Positions 28,363 through 36,397 of a stretch of DNA of 64,000 nt are shown one piece after another. Under the pieces are notes generated by a model. It saw nothing but the letters and a program-made list of their open reading frames with translations, was not told the DNA's origin and made no database searches. The stretch is taken from positions 45,135-109,134 of the forward strand of contig NZ_CANSMR010000024.1 in assembly GCF_947648125.1 (NCBI RefSeq), written 5' to 3'. Within the stretch, counting starts at the first letter, position 1; each line of letters begins with the position of its first letter. The DNA is from an uncultured Bradyrhizobium sp. (GTDB taxonomy: Bacteria; Pseudomonadota; Alphaproteobacteria; Rhizobiales; Xanthobacteraceae). A program made the translations under genes and the position numbers.

Positions 28363-29733
28363 ATGGCGCGTGACCAGATCGACATGACGCCGCTGCAATC
28401 GCGCGACGAACTCGTGGCGTGGATTGAAGCCGGCGTGAAGCCCGAGTCCGAATTCCGGATCGGCACCGAGCACGAGAAGACCCCGTTCACGCTTGAGGGC
28501 CACCAGCCCGTGCCCTATGACGGCGCGAAGGGCATCGGCGCGCTGCTCGAGGGCATGAAGCTCCTGCTCGGCTGGGAGCCGATCATGGAGCGCGGCAACA
28601 TCATCGGGCTCTATGACGTCACCGGCGGTGGCGCGATTTCGCTCGAGCCGGGCGGCCAGTTCGAATTGTCGGGCGCGCCGGTCGAGACCGTGCACCAGAC
28701 CCAGTCAGAACTGATGGCGCATCTGGCGCAGGTGCGGGAGATCGCAACCCCGCTCGGCATCGGCTTCCTCGGCCTCGGCATGACGCCGTCCTGGTCGCGG
28801 GAGCAGATCCCCGTGATGCCCAAGGGGCGCTACAAGATCATGAGAAATTACATGCCGAAGGTCGGCAAATACGGCCTCGACATGATGTTCCGGACCTGCA
28901 CGGTGCAGACCAATCTCGACTTCTCCTCCGAAGCCGACATGGTGAAGAAGCTGCGGGTGTCGCTGGCGCTGCAGCCGATCGCGACCGCGTTGTTCGCCAA
29001 CTCGCCATTCACCGAAGGCAAGCCCAACGGCTTCCTCTCGTTCCGCTCCGAGATCTGGCGCGACACCGACAATGCGCGAAGCGGCATGATCCCGTTCGCG
29101 TTCGAGGACGGCATGGGCTACGAGCGCTATGTCGATTACGCGCTCGACGTGCCGATGTATTTCGTCAAGCGCGGCGATGAATATATCGACGTCTCCGGAT
29201 CGTCGTTCCGCGATTTCTTCGCCGGCAAGAACAGGATCCTCCCCGGCGAGCGCCCGACCTTGTCGGACTGGGCCAACCATCTGTCGACGATTTTCCCCGA
29301 GGTGCGGCTGAAGCGTTACCTCGAGATGCGCGGCGCCGACGGCGTGCCGTGGGGCCGGCTGCCGGCGCTGCCGGCGTTCTGGGTCGGGCTGCTCTATGAC
29401 AATGACAGCCTCGATGCCGCCTGGGATATCGTCCGGCACTGGACCGCGCCGGAGCGGCAGGCGCTGCGCGACGACGTGCCGCGCTTCGGCTTCAAGTCGC
29501 GGATCAAGAACCGCTATCTGTTCGAGATCGCCAAGGAATGCCTGATCCTGTCGCATGCCGGATTGCGGCGGCGCGGCCGGATCGATCATCTCGGACGCGA
29601 CGAGAGCCGCTTCCTCGAACCGCTCGAGCACATCATCGAGACCGGCCGCTCGCCAGCGGAGGAGATGCTGGAGAAGTTCAACGGCCCCTGGAAAGGCTCG
29701 GTGGAACCGGCCTATCAGGAGTACGCCTTCTAA
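28363..29733 (+). CDS. gshA: Glutamate-cysteine ligase
   Basis: The 456-residue enzyme makes gamma-glutamylcysteine, the first step of glutathione synthesis. It belongs to the plant/alphaproteobacterial class: FRIGTEHEKTPF near residue 30, GGAISLEPGGQFELSGAP near residue 88, and MFRTCTVQTNLDFSSE. The location close to gstA and its MarR regulator fits a glutathione module. The start ATG at 28363 lies about 90 bases after marR, without an obvious terminator, so it may be partly co-transcribed. Confidence 0.93.
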   Translation: MARDQIDMTPLQSRDELVAWIEAGVKPESEFRIGTEHEKTPFTLEGHQPVPYDGAKGIGALLEGMKLLLGWEPIMERGNIIGLYDVTGGGAISLEPGGQFELSGAPVETVHQTQSELMAHLAQVREIATPLGIGFLGLGMTPSWSREQIPVMPKGRYKIMRNYMPKVGKYGLDMMFRTCTVQTNLDFSSEADMVKKLRVSLALQPIATALFANSPFTEGKPNGFLSFRSEIWRDTDNARSGMIPFAFEDGMGYERYVDYALDVPMYFVKRGDEYIDVSGSSFRDFFAGKNRILPGERPTLSDWANHLSTIFPEVRLKRYLEMRGADGVPWGRLPALPAFWVGLLYDNDSLDAAWDIVRHWTAPERQALRDDVPRFGFKSRIKNRYLFEIAKECLILSHAGLRRRGRIDHLGRDESRFLEPLEHIIETGRSPAEEMLEKFNGPWKGSVEPAYQEYAF

Positions 29734-29831
29734 TCCCCGCCCGGCCCGAATTCGGGCCCGGAACGCGCGCGGACGGCGGTGGTGTCGCACCCGCCGTTCA
29801 TCAGCCGTACAGGTTCATGGCGTTCAAATGA

Positions 29832-29854
29832 CGCCCCGCGGAGTGCGCGGGGCG
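29832..29854 (+). terminator. Hairpin between gshA and the PAN-domain gene
   Basis: CGCCCCGCG-GAGTG-CGCGGGGCG forms a 9-base stem, with outer CAAAT/ATTTG able to extend it. It lies 22 bases before the next start codon and could terminate gshA or act as a leader structure. A second GC-rich palindrome, GGCCCGAATTCGGGCC, is just after the gshA stop. Confidence 0.35.
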
Positions 29855-29876
29855 GTGCGAATTTGAAAGCAATCTC

Positions 29877-30431
29877 ATGGGGATAAGTCGCCTCTTTAGG
29901 GCGTGGATGGTGATGTTCGCGGTTTTGGCGGCCGCTTTCGTCGCACGCCCGGCACTGGCGCAGACCAATTTCGACCGGCCCGGCGGCGACTACCTGAACG
30001 CGCCGGTGACATCAGGCGATCCCGCCGATTGCGCGCTCACCTGCGAGCGCGACCGCCGCTGCCGGGCCTGGAGCTTCAACTATCCGACCGACGCCAATAG
30101 TGGCGCGGTGTGCTGGCTGAAGAACACCGTGCCGGCGCGGGTGCAGGACGTCTGCTGCGTCTCTGGGGTGCGTGGCGCGGGCGTGGTCGAACCGCGCAAC
30201 GGCGCCATCGAAACCTCGATCGACCGGCTCGGCGGCGACTACAAGAATTTCGAACTGAAGAGCAGCGACGGCGACGAGGCCTGCCAGGCCGCCTGCACCG
30301 CCGACAACAAGTGCCGCGCCTGGACCTACGCCCGGCCCGGCTATGCCGGCCGCGACGCGCACTGCTTCCTGAAGAAAGAGATCAAGCCGCCGCGCCGCAA
30401 GGCGGGGTTCACCTCGGGCGTGGTGCGCTAG
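29877..30431 (+). CDS. Secreted PAN/Apple-domain protein
   Basis: The 184-residue protein has a signal peptide (WMVMFAVLAAAFVARPALAQ) and two similar units. Each has a DRxGGDY start, then CxxxCxxDxxCRAW(S/T) and a later CxLK (FDRPGGDY...CALTCERDRRCRAWSF; IDRLGGDY...CQAACTADNKCRAWTY). This is the PAN/Apple disulfide domain, which binds proteins or carbohydrates. The partner is unknown. It stands alone between gshA and convergent genes. Confidence 0.82.
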   Translation: MGISRLFRAWMVMFAVLAAAFVARPALAQTNFDRPGGDYLNAPVTSGDPADCALTCERDRRCRAWSFNYPTDANSGAVCWLKNTVPARVQDVCCVSGVRGAGVVEPRNGAIETSIDRLGGDYKNFELKSSDGDEACQAACTADNKCRAWTYARPGYAGRDAHCFLKKEIKPPRRKAGFTSGVVR

Positions 30432-30446
30432 GGCCGCACACGCATC

Positions 30447-30490
30447 GTCGTCCCTGCCTAGGGCGCAATTGCGCACTAGGCAGGGACGAC
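30447..30490. terminator. Bidirectional hairpin terminator between convergent genes
   Basis: GTCGTCCCTGCCTAG pairs exactly with CTAGGCAGGGACGAC (15 bases), with a GC-rich loop that is itself a small palindrome (GCGCAATTGCGC). It fills the space between the PAN-domain gene and the nucleotidyltransferase, whose stop codon begins four bases further on. Confidence 0.6.
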
Positions 30491-30493
30491 AGG

Positions 30494-31060
30494 CTACTCC
30501 GCCGCCAGCACCGTGACCTCCGGCCACAGCGCCTTCCACCGCTCGGCCTTCCTCGCATAGTTCACTGCGGAAAAATTCGCGGTCCGGTTCGGCCGCACGA
30601 TCATGCCGGCGACATCCTCGAAACCGTTCGGCGCATAGACGCCGTAGCCGCGCGTGCTGCGGCGGATGCCGATCTGCGTGGTCGCGGTGAGGAAGCGATC
30701 GATGCCGTCGGTCGAACGCGACAGCGCAGGATAGGGCAGGCCGTGCTTGTCGGGATACCAGAGATGGACGCGGGCCTGGTTGCGCGCCTCGATCGCAACC
30801 CCGAGATGACCGAGCCGCGCCTTGAGGTCGCGGATCACGGCGTCCTCCGCCTCCCACGACGTATCCGGATCGAAATAGAAGATGTCGTAATCGCTGACGC
30901 CGTGGTCGAGCGGTCGGCTCGTCAGCACGTTCCACACGGTCTGCACCAGGCAGCCGGACACCAGCCAGGCATCGGGCAGGGCAAGGCGGTGCAGCTCGTC
31001 TGTGATCGCTTGATTGGCCGGGTTGCGCAGTGCGGCTGTGAGGAATTGGTCCTGGGTCAT
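30494..31060 (-). CDS. Nucleotidyltransferase family protein (DUF925-type)
   Basis: The 188-residue protein contains LVSGCLVQTVWNVL and DYDIFYFDPDTSWEAED, the helix and DxD pair of the uncharacterised nucleotidyltransferase-like NTP_transf_6 (DUF925) family. RVHLWYPDKHG and GVYAPNGFEDVAGMIVRPN are other conserved blocks. The ATG at 31060 is used; longer versions would read into a family E repeat (giving HGLLRRFAPRNDGE), so they are not credible. Function unknown. Confidence 0.82.
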   Translation of the reverse strand: MTQDQFLTAALRNPANQAITDELHRLALPDAWLVSGCLVQTVWNVLTSRPLDHGVSDYDIFYFDPDTSWEAEDAVIRDLKARLGHLGVAIEARNQARVHLWYPDKHGLPYPALSRSTDGIDRFLTATTQIGIRRSTRGYGVYAPNGFEDVAGMIVRPNRTANFSAVNYARKAERWKALWPEVTVLAAE

Positions 31061-31077
31061 GCTTCCACGTCTCTCCC

Positions 31078-31163
31078 CGTCATTGCGAGGAGCGAAGCGA
31101 CGAAGCAATCCATGGTCCCACATGTGCCGCACGATGGATTGCTTCGCTCCGCTCGCAATGACG
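31078..31163. repeat. Interspersed palindromic repeat, family E (CGTCATTGCGAGGAGCGAAG type)
   Basis: CGTCATTGCGAGGAGCGAAG at the left and GCTTCGCTCCGCTCGCAATG at the right are inverted, with inner GCAATCCAT/ATGGATTGC arms. This hairpin repeat is very common between genes of rhizobia and other bacteria. It separates the nucleotidyltransferase from the MmcQ/YjbR gene upstream of it on the same strand. Confidence 0.88.
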
Positions 31164-31171
31164 AGAAACGA

Positions 31172-31513
31172 TTATCCCGTCGCGTCAAAATCCCTGACCG
31201 CCTTCTTCGATGCCAGCGTGCGCCAGTGCCGGCGCAGCAGCGGTTCGACGGTCTGGCGCCTGGCCTTCGACAGGCGGATCAGCACGATCGGATAATCGCG
31301 GTAGTGATCGGTGAAGTAGAACATCTTCGGCTGGCTCTCGACCAGCATGTCGCGCTCATCCGGCGGCACGCCGGGCATCACCAGGCTGTCGCCGTCTTCC
31401 TTGAGCCGCACCAGCATCTTCTTGCGCACCTTCAGCGCCGGTGTGCCGTAGGAAGAGCCGTCCTCGACTTCCGGCCACGCCAGCACCAGGGTCCTGACGT
31501 CGTCGAAGGTCAC
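31172..31513 (-). CDS. MmcQ/YjbR family protein
   Basis: The 113-residue protein matches the MmcQ/YjbR fold: a helical start (FDDVRTLVLAWPEVEDGSSY), the LVMPGVPPDERDMLVES segment and the DYPIVLIRLSKARRQTVEPL segment. Members are small cytosolic proteins with a CyaY-like fold that may bind DNA; biochemical role unknown. It lies 10 bases after the lepB stop, so it is probably on the tldD-lepB transcript. Confidence 0.85.
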   Translation of the reverse strand: MTFDDVRTLVLAWPEVEDGSSYGTPALKVRKKMLVRLKEDGDSLVMPGVPPDERDMLVESQPKMFYFTDHYRDYPIVLIRLSKARRQTVEPLLRRHWRTLASKKAVRDFDATG

Positions 31514-31523
31514 GTTGGCGAAC

Positions 31524-32294
31524 TCACTGCACCGAGGTGAAGAAGCGCGCGAGGCGGAAGCCGGAGAGCCAGGTCCAGACCGGCTGGCTGCGGATGCCCA
31601 TGTCCCAGGAGCCGACCACCGCGTCGGCGCGGCCGATCAGATTATCGATCGGCAAGAGGCCAACGCCGCCGTCGCGCACCGGCACTCGGCTGTCGGCGGA
31701 ATTGTCTCTGTTGTCGCCGAGCACGAACAATTGGCCCGGCGGTACCGTCACCTCGGGCGTGTTGTCGAGCCTTCCATTGTCTCGGATCTTGAAGATCGCA
31801 TGGCTGACACCGTTCGGCAGGGTCTCGACATAACGATTCGCATCCTCGCCGCCGCCGCGATCGTCTTCGGCGAAGCCGGTACCGTCGGGCTTCAGCGCTG
31901 CCGGATGATCGTTGATGAAGAGCTGGCCCTGCCGCATCTGGATGCGATCGCCGGGCAATCCGACCACGCGCTTGACCCAGGCCTGCGAGCGGTCGCCCGG
32001 CCAGCGGAATACGACGACGTCGCCGCGCTTGGGCGTCTCGCCGAACACGCGGCCGGTCTCCGGCAGCGTGATCTGGATCGGCAGTGACGCCGCGCCGTAG
32101 CCATAGGGGAATTTCGAGGCGACCAGCGCGTCGCCGATCAGCAGCGTCGGTTCCATCGAGCCCGACGGCACGTAGAACGGCTCGGCGATTGCGCCCTTGG
32201 CGAGGAACACGACGGCTACGATCGCGGCCAGTTGCACGGCCTGCCCACGCCAGCTGGTCGGCTTGGCCGCCACGACTTCGTTTCCGCTGCTCAC
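31524..32294 (-). CDS. lepB: Signal peptidase I
   Basis: The 256-residue membrane protease removes signal peptides from exported proteins. One N-terminal helix (QLAAIVAVVFLAKGAIAEPF) is followed by the nucleophile Ser46 in VPSGSMEPTL, the general base Lys108 in WVKRVVGLPGD, and the C-terminal VLGDNRDNSADSR box, all expected for the family. GTG at 32294 is the start and shares one base with the tldD stop. A longer sequence between the catalytic blocks (GGGEDANRYVETL) is usual in Rhizobiales. Confidence 0.9.
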   Translation of the reverse strand: MSSGNEVVAAKPTSWRGQAVQLAAIVAVVFLAKGAIAEPFYVPSGSMEPTLLIGDALVASKFPYGYGAASLPIQITLPETGRVFGETPKRGDVVVFRWPGDRSQAWVKRVVGLPGDRIQMRQGQLFINDHPAALKPDGTGFAEDDRGGGEDANRYVETLPNGVSHAIFKIRDNGRLDNTPEVTVPPGQLFVLGDNRDNSADSRVPVRDGGVGLLPIDNLIGRADAVVGSWDMGIRSQPVWTWLSGFRLARFFTSVQ

Positions 32295-33724
32295 TAGCCT
32301 GTTCCTCCGACCGTAATCCGTTCCATCCGCAGTGTCGGCTGACCGACGCCGACCGGTACACCCTGGCCGTTCTTGCCGCAGGTGCCGATTCCCGTATCGA
32401 GCGCAAGATCATTGCCGATCATGGTGATCCTGTGGAGATCGGTCGGTCCATTGCCGATCAGCATGGCGCCCTTCAGAGGCGCGCCGAGCTTGCCGTTCTC
32501 GATCTTGTAGGCCTCGGTGCACTGGAACACGTATTTGCCGGAGGTGATGTCGACCTGGCCGCCGCCGAAATTGGCGGCATACATGCCGTTCTTCACCGAG
32601 GCGATGATCTCGGCCGGGTCGCGGTCGCCGGACAGCATGTAGGTGTTGGTCATGCGCGGCATCGGCACATGGGCATAGCTCTGCCGGCGGCCGTTGCCGG
32701 TCGGCTTCATGCCCATCAGGCGGGCATTCTGGCGGTCCTGCATGTAGCCGACCAGGACGCCGTCCTCGATCAGCACGGTGCGGTTGGTCGGGGTCCCCTC
32801 GTCGTCGATCGACAGCGAGCCGCGGCGCGACGCCATGGTGCCGTCATCGACCACGGTGACGCCCTTGGCCGCGACCTGCTGGCCCATCAGGCCGGCGAAG
32901 GCGGAGGTCTGCTTGCGGTTGAAGTCGCCCTCGAGCCCGTGGCCGACGGCCTCATGCAGCATCACGCCGGGCCAGCCGGCGCCGAGCACGACGTCCATCT
33001 CGCCGGCGGGCGCCGGCACTGATTCGAGATTGACCAGCGCCTCGCGCAGCGCGCCGTCGGCGGCATCGCGCCAAGCCTTGGTCTCGATGAAGCGCGCATA
33101 GCCCTCGCGGCCGCCATAGCCCTTGCTGCCGCTCTCCTGCCGGTCGCCCTGGCCGGCAACCACGGAGATATTGACGCGCACCAGCGGGCGGATGTCGCGA
33201 TAGCTCTCGCCGTCGGGCCGCAGAATCTCCACCACCTGCCAGGTCGCGGTGAGGCTGGCCGAGACCTGCCGCACCCGCGGGTCCTTGTCCCTGACATAGG
33301 CGTCGATCTCGCCGAGCAGTTTTACTTTGGCCTCGAACGCCGGGCCATCCAGCGGGTTCTCGTCGCCATAGAGCCTGACATTGGTGTGGGCCGGCGCCGC
33401 GGCGAAAGTCCCGGCGTACCCGCCGCGCACCGCCGCTACCGCGTCCGCTGCGCGGATCAGCGCCGGGATCGAGACGTCGGAGGAATGGGCATAGCCGACC
33501 GCGTCGTCCTTGACGGCGCGCAGGCCGAAGCCTTGCGAGGTGTCATAGGTCGCCTGCTTCAGCCGGCCATTGTCGAACACCAGCGCCTCGGTCTGCCCGA
33601 ACTCCAGGAACAGCTCGCCGTCGTCGGCGCCTTCAAGTCCGCGGGACACCTCGCGGCGGACGGCATCGCGGTCCAGATTGGCGCGGTCGAGCAGGGAGGT
33701 CGTGGCGGGATTGGTCATGGTCAC
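32294..33724 (-). CDS. tldD: Metalloprotease TldD
   Basis: The 476-residue protein has the TldD metal motif HEAVGHGLEGDFNRK (HExxxH) and the C-terminal GTCGKNGQGVPVGVGQPTLR end. TldD works with TldE/PmbA to trim unfolded peptides, for example microcins and toxin-antitoxin substrates. Here TldE is not adjacent, as is usual. The ATG is at 33724. The next gene on this strand, lepB, begins at its stop codon, so these are one transcript. The 265 bases upstream hold no recognisable gene. Confidence 0.92.
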   Translation of the reverse strand: MTMTNPATTSLLDRANLDRDAVRREVSRGLEGADDGELFLEFGQTEALVFDNGRLKQATYDTSQGFGLRAVKDDAVGYAHSSDVSIPALIRAADAVAAVRGGYAGTFAAAPAHTNVRLYGDENPLDGPAFEAKVKLLGEIDAYVRDKDPRVRQVSASLTATWQVVEILRPDGESYRDIRPLVRVNISVVAGQGDRQESGSKGYGGREGYARFIETKAWRDAADGALREALVNLESVPAPAGEMDVVLGAGWPGVMLHEAVGHGLEGDFNRKQTSAFAGLMGQQVAAKGVTVVDDGTMASRRGSLSIDDEGTPTNRTVLIEDGVLVGYMQDRQNARLMGMKPTGNGRRQSYAHVPMPRMTNTYMLSGDRDPAEIIASVKNGMYAANFGGGQVDITSGKYVFQCTEAYKIENGKLGAPLKGAMLIGNGPTDLHRITMIGNDLALDTGIGTCGKNGQGVPVGVGQPTLRMERITVGGTG

Positions 33725-33989
33725 TCCGACGCAGTGCGAGTCCTTGGCGATTCCGTGTCATCCTTGCCTGAAGCGCTACTGATTGCCAGTGCGGAACCTG
33801 CAGCAGGACTTTCGGGCAATTGAAGCAGAGACGAGCGGAAAACTCACCTTACAACCCGGAAACCTGTGCCGGTCCCGGTTCAGGCCCGGACGGCGATCGC
33901 TCAAGATAGTGGTTGGGGCGGCAAACCGGGAGTGCCTGCAGCCATGCGGTCGTTCACGGCCGCCCCCCGGGATCCTCACCTTGTCGTCA

Positions 33990-34463
33990 TCAGCCCGCGT
34001 GCCGATCCGCCTTCTGCGGCTGGCTTTCCGGCTCGTCGGCATCGCTCGATTGCGGCGCCGGCTTCGGCTGCGCGCCACCGGCCGCCGCGCCCTGTGCCGA
34101 GGTCGGAAAACCATGCTCCTGCGCCCACCGGTATAGCTCGTCGAACACCGGTTTGAGCGCCTTGGCCGACGGCGTCATCTCGTACTCAACCCGCGGCGGC
34201 ACCTCGGGATAGACCGTGCGCTTGACCAGGCCGTTGGCCTCGAGATCGCGCAATTGGGTGGTCAGCATGTGCTGGGTCACACCGGGGATCGCCTGCCGCA
34301 ATTCGCCGAACCGGCGCTTGCGCTCGACCAATTGCCAGAGGATGTCGCCCTTCCATTTGCCGGCCAGCACCGACAGCGCCCGATGAAATTGCGCCGACAG
34401 GTCGCCGTTGCACGGCTCGGACGCCGCCGGAGGCTCGGCGGGCTCAATAGTCAGTCTTTTCAT
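33990..34463 (-). CDS. HxlR family transcriptional regulator
   Basis: The 157-residue protein has the HxlR winged helix: FHRALSVLAGKWKGDILWQL, then RFGELRQAIPGVTQHMLTTQ and GLVKRTVYPEVPPRVEYEMT. A Cys at residue 18 (EPCNGDL) is located where redox-sensing HxlR proteins carry their reactive thiol. The C-terminus is a Pro/Ala/Gln-rich tail. It is divergent from a DoxX-DsrE-TlpA set, whose redox character fits this kind of sensor. Confidence 0.9.
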   Translation of the reverse strand: MKRLTIEPAEPPAASEPCNGDLSAQFHRALSVLAGKWKGDILWQLVERKRRFGELRQAIPGVTQHMLTTQLRDLEANGLVKRTVYPEVPPRVEYEMTPSAKALKPVFDELYRWAQEHGFPTSAQGAAAGGAQPKPAPQSSDADEPESQPQKADRHAG

Positions 34464-34505
34464 ACTACCTCACAAAAAGCATCCTACTTGTTCTTTTCAT
34501 CTTAC
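34461..34505. promoter_or_regulatory. Three direct repeats CATNNTAC in the HxlR-DoxX promoter
   Basis: CATACTAC (34461-34468), CATCCTAC (34480-34487) and CATCTTAC (34498-34505) are spaced 19 and 18 bases apart. The first overlaps the HxlR start codon. This array in an AT-rich spacer is a plausible autoregulatory operator; no binding evidence is available. Confidence 0.4.
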
Positions 34506-34613
34506 TCCCGAATTTAGTGCATCGAAAGCCGCAGGCCAGCCTGCCGAAAGGGGCGGGTGGCCGTGCGGCCCGGTCGATTCGAACACTTGGTTCGAGCACT
34601 TGGGGAGTCATCA

Positions 34614-35006
34614 ATGTCAGTTGCCGTTGCCGCCGCGCCGTCGCGCTGGAAATCCGTCACCCTCTGGGTTGTCAGGGGATTGCTTGCGCTTGCCTTTGCC
34701 GCCGCGGGCGCCGCCAAGCTCTATGGCGTGCCGATGCTGGTCGAGGAATTCGAGCATATCGGGCTCGGCCAGTGGTTCCGCTATCTCACCGGATCGCTGG
34801 AGCTGCTCGGCGCGGTCCTGATCCTGGTGCCGCCGGTCGCAGCCTTCGGGGGCCTGCTGCTGAGCTGCATCATGGTCGGCGCCACGTTCACGCATCTGTT
34901 CGTGATCGGCGGCTCGCCGGTGCCCGCCCTGGTGCTGCTGGCGCTGAGCGCGATCGTCGCCTACGCCAAGCGCAGCCAGTTCGCTTTGGTCCCGAGCGCA
35001 CCGTGA
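34614..35006 (+). CDS. DoxX family membrane protein
   Basis: The 130-residue protein has four membrane helices, starting with WVVRGLLALAFAAAGAAKLY and including LTGSLELLGAVLILVPPVAA, the DoxX signature. DoxX proteins act with thiol or sulfur redox partners, but their reaction is poorly known. The ATG at 34614 is preceded by GGGGAG. It starts a three-gene row with DsrE-like and TlpA-like proteins, 10 and 35 bases apart, and is divergent from an HxlR regulator. Confidence 0.87.
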   Translation: MSVAVAAAPSRWKSVTLWVVRGLLALAFAAAGAAKLYGVPMLVEEFEHIGLGQWFRYLTGSLELLGAVLILVPPVAAFGGLLLSCIMVGATFTHLFVIGGSPVPALVLLALSAIVAYAKRSQFALVPSAP

Positions 35007-35016
35007 GGTTGGCGCG

Positions 35017-35520
35017 ATGCGCGTCTCTCGCCGCATCCTGACGCTGGCCGCGGGGCTCGTGCTGGCCTTCGCGGTGCCGTTCGCTGGGACATTGCTGCTC
35101 ACCGGATCGGTCGCGGCGGTCTCCAAACCGGAAGCGAAGAAGCCCGAGCCGCGCGTGCACCATGTGGTGCTGCCGATCAACAGCGACGACCCGACCACGA
35201 TGCGGGCGCTGATCTCGACCGCGCTCAACCTCCCGAAACATTATCGGGAGCGCGATGAGCCGTTCGAGATAGAGGTCGTCGCCTACAATGCCGGCGTCCA
35301 CATGCTGCGCGCCGATACCTCGCCGGTGAAGGATTTGTTGCGGGCGGTGCGGGGGCTCACGCCGGACATCCGCTTCGTGGTCTGCGAAGCCACCAAGCTC
35401 GGCATGGAGCGCGCCGAGGGACATACGCTGGTCCTGCTCGACAATGTCGATCTGGTGCCGAACGGGCCCGGACGCATCATCGAATTGCAGGAGGCCGGCT
35501 GGTCCTACATCCGGTCCTGA
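35017..35520 (+). CDS. DsrE family protein, exported
   Basis: The 167-residue protein has an N-terminal hydrophobic segment (ILTLAAGLVLAFAVPFAGTL) and a DsrE-like domain with VVLPINSDDPTTMRALISTA and IEVVAYNAGVHMLRADTSPV. The Cys is in DIRFVVCEATKLGM. DsrE/YchN proteins bind sulfane sulfur. The leader indicates a periplasmic or membrane-bound form. It is between DoxX and a TlpA thioredoxin, supporting a sulfur/thiol redox unit. Confidence 0.8.
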   Translation: MRVSRRILTLAAGLVLAFAVPFAGTLLLTGSVAAVSKPEAKKPEPRVHHVVLPINSDDPTTMRALISTALNLPKHYRERDEPFEIEVVAYNAGVHMLRADTSPVKDLLRAVRGLTPDIRFVVCEATKLGMERAEGHTLVLLDNVDLVPNGPGRIIELQEAGWSYIRS

Positions 35521-35555
35521 GTGATGTGGCAACCAACGCAAGTGGAGAAACCGAT

Positions 35556-36158
35556 ATGACGCCTGTTCGCGTGCCCACCCGCCGCGCCGTCGTCGCCGGC
35601 ATGATCGGCGCCGGCGTCGCGCTCGCGCCGCCGGCAGCACGGGCGCGCGCTGTGTCGGGACCGCCGCCATTCGGCACCATCCGGCATCAGTTCACGCTAG
35701 TTCAAGGCGCCCGCCCGGTGCCACGGGTTGCGATCCCCGCGCTCGCCGGTGGCGCGCTCGACCTCACCGCGTTCAAGGGCAAGCTTGTGCTGGTGAACTT
35801 CTGGGCCACCTGGTGCGCAGCATGCCGCACAGAGCTGCCGATGCTTGATCGCCTCGCCGCCAGCGGCCGCAGCGACCTCGCGGTCGTCGCCATCAGCACC
35901 GATCGCAACCGCGCGCAGGTCGCGCCCTACGTCAAGCAGCTCAAGCTTCGCCACCTTGCGATCGGCTTCGATCCGGGCGGTCTGGTCTCCCGCGTCGACG
36001 CCGCCGAGCTCGACACGCCGTTCGCGCTCTACGGCATGCCGATCTCATTCCTGATCGGCATCACCGGACAGGTCGAGGGCTATATGACGGGCGAGGCGGA
36101 CTGGCTGTCCGCGGAGGCGGGCGGGTTGTTTGATTATTATGCGGGGGGTGGGCGGTGA
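35556..36158 (+). CDS. TlpA-type thiol-disulfide oxidoreductase
   Basis: The 200-residue protein carries a twin-arginine-like leader (PTRRAVVAGMIGAGVALAPP) and a thioredoxin fold with the active site NFWATWCAACRTEL, Cys87 and Cys90. The cis-Pro loop is in GMPISFLIGITGQVEG. TlpA proteins reduce periplasmic disulfides, classically for cytochrome oxidase assembly in Bradyrhizobium; this one is in the DoxX-DsrE operon, so it may serve that system instead. The ATG at 35556 follows GGAGA. Confidence 0.88.
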   Translation: MTPVRVPTRRAVVAGMIGAGVALAPPAARARAVSGPPPFGTIRHQFTLVQGARPVPRVAIPALAGGALDLTAFKGKLVLVNFWATWCAACRTELPMLDRLAASGRSDLAVVAISTDRNRAQVAPYVKQLKLRHLAIGFDPGGLVSRVDAAELDTPFALYGMPISFLIGITGQVEGYMTGEADWLSAEAGGLFDYYAGGGR

Positions 36159-36397
36159 GCCGGGGCCGCTTACCCACGGAGGCTGAGGAAGCATGGCGGG
36201 GCTTCAGCAATAACTCGCCGCCCTCAGGCCTGTGCCGTTCCGCGGCGAACGATGCGGCGATCCGAGTCGTCGCCGTCGAACGGGAGGTTGTGTGAGCCGC
36301 TGGGATATTCCGTTGCGTGTCACTGAGCCCTAGAGATAATCTGTAGGCGGAGTTGCAACGAGCAAATGTGGGCCAGCTCCTCGATTTGAGGGTTGTC

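Noticed and set aside
31058-31132. N-terminal extension of the nucleotidyltransferase (MRHMWDHGLLRRFAPRNDGE...)
   Set aside because: It is the translation of the family E repeat, and the ATG at 31060 gives a normal start. Unlike in SURF1 and lhr, the repeat is outside the likely coding region.
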